Shown here one piece after another: positions 51,440-59,855 of a stretch of 64,000 bases of DNA. Position 1 is the stretch's first letter; the number at the start of each line of letters is the position of its first letter. A program made the position numbers and the translations under genes. The notes under the pieces are model-generated. The model did not search any database and had not been told where the DNA came from. It saw only the letters and a list, made by a program, of their open reading frames with translations. The stretch spans positions 5,022,001 through 5,086,000 of the forward strand of contig NZ_RAPS01000001.1 of assembly GCF_003610255.1 (NCBI RefSeq), read 5' to 3'. The stretch is from Streptomyces sp. TLI_171. GTDB taxonomy: Bacteria; Actinomycetota; Actinomycetes; Streptomycetales; Streptomycetaceae.

Positions 51440-52182
51440 GAACGAACGAGCCGCCGCGGCTGATCTGCTTCCACCACGCCGGCGCCGGGATATCCGCCTT
51501 CGCCCGCTGGCAGTCGGTGATCGGCTCCGCCGCCGAGGTGGTGCCGGTCCTGCTGCCCGGCCGGGGCCTGCGGGCCCGGGAGCAGCGGATCACCGACCCC
51601 GACCGGCTGATCGCCGAACTCGACTCGGTGATCACCCCGCTGATGGACCGGCCGGTCGCCCTCTACGGGCACAGCCTCGGCGGCCTGGTCGCCTACACCT
51701 ACGCCGCCGCCCTGCAGCGCAACGGGCGGCACCGGCCCGAACTGGTCGTGGTGGGCGCCGTGCTGCCCCCGCACCTGCGCTCGCCGATCCTCGCCGCCGC
51801 CGACCTGCCGGACGACGAACTGCTGCCCTGGCTGGTCGAGTACGGGGTGCTCCCGGCGAGCGCCCTGGAGCCGGCGGAGACCGGCCTGTGGCGGCGGCGG
51901 GTGCTGCCCGCGCTCCGCGACGACCTGCGGCTCGGCGAGGCGCTGTGCGCGGCCGGCGGCGCGGAGCTGGACGGCCGGCTGCTGGCCGTGTCGGGCACCC
52001 GCGACCCGATCGCGCCGCTCGCCGGCGTCGCCCAGTGGGGCCGCTACGCCCCGAGCGGGTTCGAGCTGCGCACGGTGCCGGGCGGCCACTTCTTCGTCCG
52101 CGAACCCGCCGCGCCGACCCTGCTGGCCGAGGTGCTGAACAGCCTGCGAGCGGTGCCCCGGCTGGTGTCGAGCGCGGCTTGA
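51436..52182 (+). CDS. type II thioesterase (alpha/beta hydrolase)
   Basis: 248 residues. ICFHHAGAGISAFARWQ at the start, nucleophile ALYGHSLGGLVAY, Asp in SGTRDPIAPL and His in VPGGHFF, the standard GrsT-type editing thioesterase set. Expected to clear or release acyl/polyketide chains from the ACP. Starts inside the stop of the cyclase gene (GTGA). Confidence 0.92.
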   Translation: MRTNEPPRLICFHHAGAGISAFARWQSVIGSAAEVVPVLLPGRGLRAREQRITDPDRLIAELDSVITPLMDRPVALYGHSLGGLVAYTYAAALQRNGRHRPELVVVGAVLPPHLRSPILAAADLPDDELLPWLVEYGVLPASALEPAETGLWRRRVLPALRDDLRLGEALCAAGGAELDGRLLAVSGTRDPIAPLAGVAQWGRYAPSGFELRTVPGGHFFVREPAAPTLLAEVLNSLRAVPRLVSSAA

Positions 52183-52287
52183 GCCCGTCGGCGCAGGCTA
52201 CGGCGGGACACGACACCTGGCGCAACCGCAGAACGCACAACCCTGAGAGGAAGGAACGGGCGTGAACACGACTAAGGGGAGGCGGAC

Positions 52288-53555
52288 ATGAGTCGGCGAG
52301 TGGTCATCACCGGGATCGGCGTGGTCGCGCCCGGCGGGGTCGGCAGCAAGGAATTCTGGTCCCTGCTCACCGACGGCAGGACCGCGACCAGGGCGATCAC
52401 GCTCTTCGACGCCTCCTCGTTCCGCTCGCGGATCGCGGCCGAGGCCGACTTCGACCCGATCGCCGCCGGGCTCAGCCCGCAGGAGATCCGGCGGATGGAC
52501 CGGGCGGCCCAGTTCGCCGTGGTCAGCGCCCGCGAAGCGGTCGCCGACAGCGGCCTCGACCTGGCCGCGATCGACCCGTACCGCACCGGCGTCACCGTCG
52601 GCAGCGCGGTCGGCGCGACCATGGGCCTGGACACCGAGTACAACGTGGTCAGCGACGGCGGCCGCGGCTGGCTGGTCGACCACCGCTACGCGGTGCCGCA
52701 CCTGTTCGACTACCTGGTGCCCAGCTCCTTCGCCGCCGAGGTCGCCTGGACCGTCGGCGCCCAGGGCCCGGCGGGCGTGGTCTCCACCGGCTGCACCTCC
52801 GGCCTGGACGCCGTCGGCCACGCCGTCGAACTGATCCGCGAGGGCAGCGCCGACATCATGATCGCCGGGGCCACCGAGGCCCCGATCTCGCCGATCTCGG
52901 TCGCCTGCTTCGACGCCATCAAGGCCACCTCCCCGCGCAACGACGACCCGGAGCACGCCTCCCGGCCGTTCGACCGCACCCGCAACGGCTTCGTGCTCGG
53001 CGAGGGCTCCGCCATCTTCGTCCTGGAGGAGCTGGGCGCGGCCCGCGCCCGCGGCGCGCACATCTACGCCGAGATCGCCGGCTTCGCCACCCGCTCCAAC
53101 GCCTACCACATGACCGGCCTGCGCCAGGACGGCAAGGAGATGGCCGAGTCCATCCGGGTCGCCCTCGACGAGGCCCGGCTGCCCGGCACCGCCGTCGACT
53201 ACATCAACGCGCACGGCTCCGGCACCAAGCAGAACGACCGGCACGAGACCGCCGCGTTCAAGCGCAGCCTCGGCGACCACGCGTACGCCACCCCGGTCAG
53301 CTCCATCAAGTCGATGATCGGCCACTCGCTGGGCGCCATCGGCTCGCTGGAGATCGCCGCCTCCGCCCTGGCCATCGAGCACGGCGTGGTGCCCCCACCG
53401 CCAACCTGCACGAGCCCGACCCGGAGTGCGACCTCGACTACACCCCCATCACCGCCCGCGAGCGGAAGATCGACACCGTACTGAGCGTCGGCAGCGGATT
53501 CGGCGGCTTCCAGAGCGCCATCGTGCTCACCCGACCCGAGCGGAGGACAGCATGA
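52288..53555 (+). CDS. type II PKS ketosynthase alpha (KS-alpha), frame-disrupted near the 3' end
   Basis: Condensing subunit of the minimal type II PKS. Active-site Cys169 in VSTGCTSGLDAVGHA, His in NAHGSGTKQNDRHE and SMIGHSLGAIGSLE. In the given sequence the frame ends at 53484 with a nonsense Pro/Ser/Thr tail. If one C is added to the C5 run at 53392-53396, the protein continues as TANLHEPDPECDLDYTPITA and ends VLSVGSGFGGFQSAIVLTRP, the normal KS-alpha C terminus, stopping at 53555 where TGA overlaps the CLF ATG. So about 422 residues when repaired. Sequencing error or real mutation cannot be told apart here. Confidence 0.93.
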
Positions 53556-54805
53556 CCAGCGAACTGCTGGAGCGCACCGCACCGGCCACCGGCACCGTCT
53601 CCGCGGTCTTCACCGGCATCGGCGTCGCAGCCCCCAACGGCCTCGGCACCGAGGCCTGGTGGCAGGCCACCCTGGAGGGCCGCAGCGGCATCCGCCCGGT
53701 CGAGCGCTTCGACGCCACCCAGTACCCGGCCACCCTGGCCGGCGAGGTCCCCGGCTTCGACCCGGTCGCCCACATCCCCAACCGGCTGCTCCCGCAGACC
53801 GACCACATGACCCGGCTCGCCCTGGTCGCCGCCCACGAGGCGATCGGCCACGCCGACCTCGACCCCGAGCAACTGCCCGAGTACTCCGCGGGCGTGGTCA
53901 CCGCCGCCTCCGCGGGCGGCTTCGAGTTCGGCCAGCGCGAGCTCCAGGCGCTGTGGAGCCAGGGCGGCAAGTTCGTCTCCGCGTACCAGTCCTTCGCCTG
54001 GTTCTACGCCGTCAACACCGGTCAGATCTCCATCCGGCACGGCCTGCGCGGCCCCAGCGGAGTCATCGTCAGCGAGCAGGCCGGCGGCATCGACGCCGTC
54101 GCGCAGGCCCGCCGGCAGCTCCGCAAGGGCAGCCGGATCATCGTCACCGGCGGTGTCGACGGCTCCATCTGCCCCTGGGGCTGGGCCGCGCAGCTGGCCG
54201 GCGGCCGGCTCTCCACCAGCGCCGACCCCGCCCGCGCCTACCTGCCGTTCGACCGGGCCGCGTCCGGGTACGTGGCCGGCGAGGGCGGCGCCATCCTGGT
54301 GCTGGAGAGCGCCGAGTCCGCCGCCGCCCGCGGCGCGCAGAGCTACGGCCGGCTCGCCGGCTACGCCGCCACCTTCGACCCCCCGCCCGGCAGCGGGCAG
54401 CAGCCGGGCCTGCGCCGGGCGATCGAACTCGCCCTGGCCGAAGCCGGGGTCGGCCCCGCCGACGTCGACGTGGTGTTCGCCGACGCGGCCGGCGTGCCCG
54501 AGCTCGACCGGCAGGAGGCCGAAGCGCTCCGGGCCGTCTTCGGGCCGAGCGGCGTCGCCGTCACCGCCCCCAAGACCATGACCGGCCGGCTCTACGCGGG
54601 CGGCGGCTCGCTGGACCTCGCCGCCGCGCTGCTCACCCTCCGCGACCAGGTCGTCCCGCCCACGGTCAACGTCGACCGCCCCGCGGACGGCCTGGACCTC
54701 GACCTCGTGCTCGGCGCGGCCCGGCCCGCCACCGTCCGCACCGCCCTGGTGCTGGCCCGCGGCGCGGGCGGCTTCAACTCCGCCGCCGTGGTCACCGCCT
54801 CCTGA
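53552..54805 (+). CDS. type II PKS chain length factor (KS-beta)
   Basis: 417 residues, KS fold without the catalytic Cys: Gln176 occupies that position in GVIVSEQAGGIDAVAQ, as in chain length factors. Sets polyketide chain length with KS-alpha. ATG overlaps the repaired KS-alpha stop (ATGA), the classical coupling of these subunits. The open frame runs upstream because the shifted KS-alpha tail is in this frame. Chain length cannot be read by eye. Confidence 0.95.
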   Translation: MTSELLERTAPATGTVSAVFTGIGVAAPNGLGTEAWWQATLEGRSGIRPVERFDATQYPATLAGEVPGFDPVAHIPNRLLPQTDHMTRLALVAAHEAIGHADLDPEQLPEYSAGVVTAASAGGFEFGQRELQALWSQGGKFVSAYQSFAWFYAVNTGQISIRHGLRGPSGVIVSEQAGGIDAVAQARRQLRKGSRIIVTGGVDGSICPWGWAAQLAGGRLSTSADPARAYLPFDRAASGYVAGEGGAILVLESAESAAARGAQSYGRLAGYAATFDPPPGSGQQPGLRRAIELALAEAGVGPADVDVVFADAAGVPELDRQEAEALRAVFGPSGVAVTAPKTMTGRLYAGGGSLDLAAALLTLRDQVVPPTVNVDRPADGLDLDLVLGAARPATVRTALVLARGAGGFNSAAVVTAS

Positions 54806-54837
54806 TTGTCCGTCAACCCCGAGAGGAACCCTCCGAC

Positions 54838-55107
54838 ATGTCGCAGATGACCCTGGACGAGCTGACCACCCTGCTGCGCGAGTGCGCCGGCGAGGACGAG
54901 AGCGTCAACCTGGACGGCGACGTCCTCGACACCCCGCTCGACGACCTCGGCTACGACTCCCTCGCCGTCCTCCAGACCACCGGCCGGATCGAGCGCGAGT
55001 ACGACATCGAACTCGCCGAGGACACCGTCGCCGAGGCCCACACCCCGCGCCTGCTGCTGGAGTTCATCAACGCCAGCCTCGCCGAGCACCAGCCTGCGGC
55101 TGCCTGA
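54838..55107 (+). CDS. type II PKS acyl carrier protein
   Basis: 89 residues. Phosphopantetheine attachment Ser41 in LDDLGYDSLAVLQ; the acidic helix IEREYDIELAEDTV follows, as in aromatic PKS ACPs. ATG with GAGAGGAA about 9 bases upstream. Third member of the minimal PKS and the only ACP in the window, so the likely client of the PPTase at 42539 and perhaps of the FAAL. Confidence 0.96.
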   Translation: MSQMTLDELTTLLRECAGEDESVNLDGDVLDTPLDDLGYDSLAVLQTTGRIEREYDIELAEDTVAEAHTPRLLLEFINASLAEHQPAAA

Positions 55108-55123
55108 TCGGGGGCCGTCGGCC

Positions 55124-55217
55124 AACCACCCAGGGGCGCGAGGAACTGCGCGAGGCGGAAGGGCTCCACCCGAGCCGACTTCCGCAGCGCGCAGTTCCTC
55201 GCGCCCCTTCCGTGGTT
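55124..55217. terminator. long inverted intergenic repeat between ACP and the SnoaL-like gene
   Basis: Outer arms AACCAC/GTGGTT and long inner arms GGGGCGCGAGGAACTGCGCG against its complement, with CGGAAG/CTTCCG inside. Placed between convergent genes it should act as a bidirectional terminator. The core matches a dispersed streptomycete intergenic sequence (recalled), also seen in part at 31160. Confidence 0.75.
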
Positions 55218-55317
55218 GCGCCGGATGCAGAAATGGCCGTCCCGTGGGGCCGGACGAAAAAAGGCTGTGCCCGCCGCCCAGGGGGAGGGGCGGCGGGCAC
55301 AGCGCGGGGGAGGGGGA

Positions 55318-55758
55318 TCAGAGGTCGTCGCGGTAGACCTGGCGGTCCTTGACCAGCCAGGCGCCGTTCTCGCGGACCAGCAGGTCCTCGCAGACGGTGG
55401 AGACGCGGACGACGGCCTGGCCGCCCTTGGGGGTCTCGACCACGATGGCGTAGCAGCGGCCGAAGACCGCGTCCTCGCCGCGCGGCTCGACCGAGACCAT
55501 GCCCAGCCAGTGGCGGCGCTGGATGCCCTTGGCCGCGTAGGCGTCGGTCGCGGCCTGCGCGGCGGCGGTGATGCCGGCGCGGCCGACGGCGGGCTCGGGG
55601 TGGGCGTTGGCGGCGAAGACGCCGTCCTCGGTGAAAGTGCCGGCCCACTCCTGGACCCGGCCGCTGTCCAACAGCTGCATCTGGTGTGCGTAGAACTGCT
55701 GGACCTGGAAGTACAGCTCGGCGGTGGCGGTGGCGGGCACCTGCTCCGTCACGGTCAT
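55318..55758 (-). CDS. SnoaL-like (NTF2 fold) protein
   Basis: 146 residues. YFQVQQFYAHQMQLLDSGRV and WAGTFTEDGVFAANAHPEPA, with RRHWLGMVSVEPRGEDA, match SnoaL-like/nuclear transport factor 2 folds used in aromatic polyketide tailoring as cyclases or hydroxylases. It is the only PKS-block gene on the minus strand, divergent from the ketoreductase operon. ATG with GAGAGGA upstream. Exact activity unknown. Confidence 0.85.
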   Translation of the reverse strand: MTVTEQVPATATAELYFQVQQFYAHQMQLLDSGRVQEWAGTFTEDGVFAANAHPEPAVGRAGITAAAQAATDAYAAKGIQRRHWLGMVSVEPRGEDAVFGRCYAIVVETPKGGQAVVRVSTVCEDLLVRENGAWLVKDRQVYRDDL

Positions 55759-55866
55759 GAGTGGTCCTCTCTGCTGGCTACCCGTCGGGTCCTGTCACCG
55801 GAAAGCCTCGCCCGGGCAAGTCGCACAGTCCTCGAACAGAACTGGAGAACGGGCGTCCAGTGCCGC

Positions 55867-55895
55867 TCGATCGGGTGTCGAGACCGTCTCGGCAC
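55867..55895 (+). promoter_or_regulatory. SARP-type direct repeats upstream of the ketoreductase operon
   Basis: TCGATCG at 55867, TCGAGAC at 55878 and TCGGCAC at 55889 repeat with exact 11-bp period, 37 bases before the ketoreductase ATG. A CACGCT hexamer lies 8 bp after the second unit as a weak -10. It matches the box found before the cyclase operon, suggesting shared SARP control. Confidence 0.55.
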
Positions 55896-55931
55896 GCTGT
55901 TCGCGTCGACCGATCGAGAGGAGTTCACGGG

Positions 55932-56714
55932 ATGACCAGCGAGCAGAGGGTGGCACTGGTGACGGGCGCCACCAGCGGGATCGGCCTGGCTGTGGCCCGC
56001 GGCCTGGCGGCGAGCGGCCTGGCGGTGTTCATCTGCTCGCGCAGCGAGGAGTCGGTCGAACTGACCGTCAAGGAGCTGCGCGCCGAGGGCCTGGAGGTGT
56101 CCGGCACGGTCGCCGACATCCGCAAGCCGGAGCAGGTGAAGACGCTGGTGGACGCCGCGCTGGAGCAGTACGGCCGGATCGACGTGCTGGTGAACAACGC
56201 CGGCCGCAGCGGTGGCGGCGTCACCGCGCAGATCGCCGACGAGCTCTGGTACGACGTGATCGACACCAACCTGAACAGCGTGTTCCTGACCACCCGCGAG
56301 GTGCTCAACCGCGGTGGCCTGCAGGAGCGCGGCTGGGGCCGGGTGGTCAACATCGCGTCCACCGGCGGCAAGCAGGGCGTGGTGCTGGGCGCGCCGTACT
56401 CGGCGTCCAAGCACGCCGTGGTGGGTTTCACCAAGGCGCTCGGCCTGGAGCTGGCGAAGACCGGCGTGACCGTGAACGCGGTCTGCCCGGGCTACGTCGA
56501 GACGCCGATGGCGCAGCGGGTGCGGCAGGGCTACGCCGCCGCGTACGACGCCACCGAGGACCAGATCCTGGAGCGCTTCCAGGCCAAGATCCCGCTCGGC
56601 CGCTACTCCACCCCGGAGGAGGTGGCCGGCCTGGTCGGCTACCTGGTGACCGAGACCGCCGCTTCCATCACCGCGCAGGCGCTGAACGTCTGCGGCGGCC
56701 TGGGCAACTACTGA
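55932..56714 (+). CDS. type II PKS ketoreductase (ActIII-like SDR)
   Basis: 260 residues. Cofactor motif LVTGATSGIGLAVARGL, NNAGRSGGG, catalytic Ser in NIASTGGKQGVVLGAPYSAS with Tyr/Lys as YSASK, and the C terminus ALNVCGGLGNY, all typical of ActIII C-9 ketoreductases. Reduces the nascent polyketide. ATG chosen at 55932; upstream open frame is the promoter region. First gene of a five-gene operon: KR, ARO/CYC, ligase-ABM, SDR, monooxygenase. Confidence 0.95.
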   Translation: MTSEQRVALVTGATSGIGLAVARGLAASGLAVFICSRSEESVELTVKELRAEGLEVSGTVADIRKPEQVKTLVDAALEQYGRIDVLVNNAGRSGGGVTAQIADELWYDVIDTNLNSVFLTTREVLNRGGLQERGWGRVVNIASTGGKQGVVLGAPYSASKHAVVGFTKALGLELAKTGVTVNAVCPGYVETPMAQRVRQGYAAAYDATEDQILERFQAKIPLGRYSTPEEVAGLVGYLVTETAASITAQALNVCGGLGNY

Positions 56715-56743
56715 GCCCCGCCGGGCCGAAGGAGGGACTATCC

Positions 56744-57685
56744 ATGTCCGAGCAGCACCGCACCCTGCACAGCACGACCGTCGCGGCCCCGGCCGAGGCG
56801 GTGTACGCGATCATCGCCGACGTCACCAAGTGGCCGCAGTACTTCGCGCCGAACGTCCACGTCGAGCACCTGGAGCGGACCGAGCGCTCCGAGCGGATCC
56901 AGATCTGGGCGACCGCCAACGGCGAGGTGAAGACCTGGATCTCCCGCCGCGAACTGGACCCGGTCGGCCAGAAGGTGACCTTCCGTCAGGAGGTGTCGCA
57001 GGCGCCGGTCGCCTCGATGGGCGGCACCTGGCTGGTCACCGCGGTGGACGAGTCGCACACCCTGCTGGAGCTGTACCACGACTTCACCGCGGTGGACGAC
57101 CTGCCCGAGAACGTCGCCTGGATCAACGCGGCGCTGGACCGGAACAGCGAGGCTGAGCTCACCGGCATCCGCGAGCTCGCCGAACTGGGCGCCGAGCTCG
57201 ACGAGTTGGTGTTCACCTTCGACGACACGGTGCACGTGGCCGGTGACGGCGCGGACGTGTTCGACTTCCTGAACCGGGCCGACCTGTGGCCCGAGCGGCT
57301 GCCGCACGTGGCCGCGCTCGACCTCCAGGAGGAGACCCCGGGCATCCAGGTGATGGCGATGGACACCAGCACCGCCGACGGCTCGGTGCACACCACCAAG
57401 TCGATCCGGGTGGTCTTCGGCGACGACCGCATCGTCTACAAGCAGATCGCGGTGCCGGCCCTGATGACCGCGCACACCGGCCGCTGGACCATCGTCCCGG
57501 TGGACGGCGGGGTGGACGTCACCTCCCGGCACACCGTCACCCTGAAGCCGTCCGCGGTGGAGAAGATCCTCGGCGAGGGCAAGACCGTCGCCGACGCCCG
57601 GGCGTACGTGCACAAGGCGCTGAGCACCAACAGCACCACCACCCTGAAGCACGCGCTGGCCTTCGCGGAGGCCCGCCGTGGCTGA
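56744..57685 (+). CDS. didomain aromatase/cyclase (SRPBCC x2)
   Basis: 313 residues with two START/SRPBCC folds: residues about 1-150 (STTVAAPAEAVYAIIADVTK, MGGTWLVTAVDESHTLLEL) and 160-310 (VFTFDDTVHVAGDGADVFDF, DDRIVYKQIAVPALMTAHTG). Didomain enzymes of this type aromatise the first ring of C-9-reduced polyketides, consistent with the adjacent ketoreductase. ATG with AAGGAGGG about 7 bases upstream. Its last 8 bases overlap the ligase GTG. Confidence 0.95.
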   Translation: MSEQHRTLHSTTVAAPAEAVYAIIADVTKWPQYFAPNVHVEHLERTERSERIQIWATANGEVKTWISRRELDPVGQKVTFRQEVSQAPVASMGGTWLVTAVDESHTLLELYHDFTAVDDLPENVAWINAALDRNSEAELTGIRELAELGAELDELVFTFDDTVHVAGDGADVFDFLNRADLWPERLPHVAALDLQEETPGIQVMAMDTSTADGSVHTTKSIRVVFGDDRIVYKQIAVPALMTAHTGRWTIVPVDGGVDVTSRHTVTLKPSAVEKILGEGKTVADARAYVHKALSTNSTTTLKHALAFAEARRG

Positions 57686-59855
57686 CCAGGCGCTGCCCGC
57701 GCCCGGCCGGCTGGACGGGCTGGCGGCCCACGCGGCCGCCGCGCACCCGGACCGCACCGCGATCACCGGCGGCGCGGCGGAGCTCGACTTCGCCACCCTG
57801 GACGCCCGGGTCACCGCGGTGGCCCGGGTGCTCGCCGAGCGCCTCGACGGGCCCGGCACCGTCGCGGTGGCCTCCGCGCTGCACCCGGACTTCGCGGTCG
57901 CCTACTACGGCGCCGCCCGGGCCGGCCAGGTGGTCGCCGTGGTCAACCCGCTGATCCCGGAGATCGGCGTCCAGCACGTGCTGGCCACCAGCCGGGCCCG
58001 GCTGGCCTTCGTCGACGCCGGCCTGCTGCCCAAGCTGAAGGCCGTCCGGGCCAACCTGCCCGAGCTGCGCGAGGTGGTGCTGATCGGCGGCGCCGAGGAC
58101 GGCGACACCGAGACCCTGGCCGCCCTGCTGGACGCCGCACCGGCCGACGGGAGTTGGTCGCCGGCCGCGGTCGACCTGGACGACGCCGCGTGCATCCAGT
58201 TCACCAGCGGCACCACCGGCCTGCCCAAGGCCGTCCGGCTGACCCACCGCAACCTGACCGTCAACGCGGCCCAGATCGCCGCCGCGCACCGGCTGGACGC
58301 CGCCTCGGTCAGCCTCAACCACCTGCCCACCTACCACCCGATGCACCTCAACTCGGCGGTCGCCGCGGCCGCCACCCAGGTGCTCTGCGACGCCCCCGAG
58401 CCGGTGGACGCGGTGCACACCGCCAACACCCACGGCGCCACCCACTTCTACAGCCTCCCGGTGCGGCTGGCCCGGCTGGCCGCCGACCCGGCGCTGGACG
58501 GCCTGGCGCTGCGCACCGTCACCCGGATCGCCTCCGGCGGCTCCGCGCTGCCGGTGGAGGCCGCCGAGAAGCTCACCGCCCGGTTCGGCATCCCGGTGTT
58601 CCAGGGCTACGGCCTGGCCGAGACCTCGCCGCTGACCCACAGCGACGACCCCGACCACCCCGCGCACGGCTCGGTCGGCCGACCGGTGCCGGGCACCGAG
58701 TGCCGGGTGGTCGACCTGGAGAGCGGCGCCGAACTGCCCGCCGGGCAGCCCGGCGAGGTGCAGCTGCGCGGCCCGCAGGTGATGAAGGGCTACCTCGGCT
58801 CGCCCGAGCTCGCCCCCGGCGACTGGTTCACCACCGGCGACATCGGCCGGGTCGACGAGCAGGGCCGGCTGTTCCTGATCGACCGGCTCGGCGACGTGTT
58901 CAAGGTCGACAACTTCCTGGTCGCGCCGTCCGAGGTCGAGCAGGTGCTGAGCGCCCACCCGCTGGTGCGGGAGGCGGTGGTGGTCGGCCTGCCCGACGGC
59001 CACGGCTACCGGGTGGCCGGCGCGCTGCTGGTGCTGGACGCGCCCGACCGGATCGCCGAGGTGGTCGAGCAGGTCAACGGCGACCTGCCCTACTACCAGC
59101 GGCTGCAGCACGCCGAGGCGGTCGACGCGATCCCGCGCTCGGGCAACGGAAAGATCCAACGGCGCGTCCTGGCCGGGCAGTTCGCCGCCCGCCTGGGCCT
59201 CGCCGACCCCCAGACCGAAGGGAGCCGGGACATGGCAGCCCCGCTGTTCACCGTCATCAACACCTTCGTCCTCAAGGACCCGTCCGGCGGCGCGGCCTTC
59301 GAGCAGCGCTTCCTCGACCACGTCCAGTGGATGCGCGCCCAGTTCGGCTTCCGCTCGCACCAGGCGGTGCGCGCCACCGAGCAGCCCGACGTGTACGTCA
59401 ACTTCGGCTGGTGGGCCACCCCCGGCGACTTCCAGCAGGTGCTCGGCAGCGAGACCTTCCAGGCGCACGCCAAGGAGTTCCACCAGCTGGTCGACGTCCA
59501 GGCCGAGCCGTCGATGGGCGTGCTCCGGGTCGACGGCGCCGCGGCGGAGGACGGCGCGGTGCTGGTCGTGGAGCGCTTCACCGTCACCGAGGACGCCGAC
59601 AAGTTCGAGGCGGCGTACCGCGGTTGGCTGGACGCCGCGCAGCGCGCCGAGGGCCTCGGCCACGCCGACCTGGCGAAGGCCCTGATGCGCCCCGGCGGGT
59701 ACACCGCGCTCACCCGCTGGGTGAGCGAGGACGCCTGGCTGGCAGCGCGTCAGCTGCCCGAGTACGCCGACCTGGCGGCGCTCGCCGACTCCGAGGTCCG
59801 GCTCGCCGCACCGGTGGCCGGCACCCGCACCCCCGTGGCCTCCGCCGGTGTCTGA
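57678..59855 (+). CDS. acyl-CoA/AMP ligase fused to two antibiotic-biosynthesis monooxygenase (ABM) domains
   Basis: 725 residues. Residues about 1-505 are an ANL ligase: IQFTSGTTGLPKAVRLTHRN, FQGYGLAETSPLTHS, WFTTGDIGRVDEQG, IDRLGDVFKVDNFLVAP and the catalytic lysine region RSGNGKIQRRV. After a short linker, two dimeric alpha-beta barrel ABM domains follow (about 520-615, FTVINTFVLKDPSGGAAFEQ; about 620-715, LVVERFTVTEDADKFEAAYR). No stop separates the parts; an internal ATG at 59232 with GAAGGGAG upstream could also start a free ABM protein. ABM domains oxidise aromatic rings without cofactors. Starts 8 bases inside the aromatase gene. Confidence 0.88.
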   Translation: MADQALPAPGRLDGLAAHAAAAHPDRTAITGGAAELDFATLDARVTAVARVLAERLDGPGTVAVASALHPDFAVAYYGAARAGQVVAVVNPLIPEIGVQHVLATSRARLAFVDAGLLPKLKAVRANLPELREVVLIGGAEDGDTETLAALLDAAPADGSWSPAAVDLDDAACIQFTSGTTGLPKAVRLTHRNLTVNAAQIAAAHRLDAASVSLNHLPTYHPMHLNSAVAAAATQVLCDAPEPVDAVHTANTHGATHFYSLPVRLARLAADPALDGLALRTVTRIASGGSALPVEAAEKLTARFGIPVFQGYGLAETSPLTHSDDPDHPAHGSVGRPVPGTECRVVDLESGAELPAGQPGEVQLRGPQVMKGYLGSPELAPGDWFTTGDIGRVDEQGRLFLIDRLGDVFKVDNFLVAPSEVEQVLSAHPLVREAVVVGLPDGHGYRVAGALLVLDAPDRIAEVVEQVNGDLPYYQRLQHAEAVDAIPRSGNGKIQRRVLAGQFAARLGLADPQTEGSRDMAAPLFTVINTFVLKDPSGGAAFEQRFLDHVQWMRAQFGFRSHQAVRATEQPDVYVNFGWWATPGDFQQVLGSETFQAHAKEFHQLVDVQAEPSMGVLRVDGAAAEDGAVLVVERFTVTEDADKFEAAYRGWLDAAQRAEGLGHADLAKALMRPGGYTALTRWVSEDAWLAARQLPEYADLAALADSEVRLAAPVAGTRTPVASAGV

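Noticed and set aside
59232..59855. Separate gene for the two ABM domains
   Set aside because: No stop codon separates it from the ligase frame, so I annotate one fused gene; internal initiation is noted as possible.
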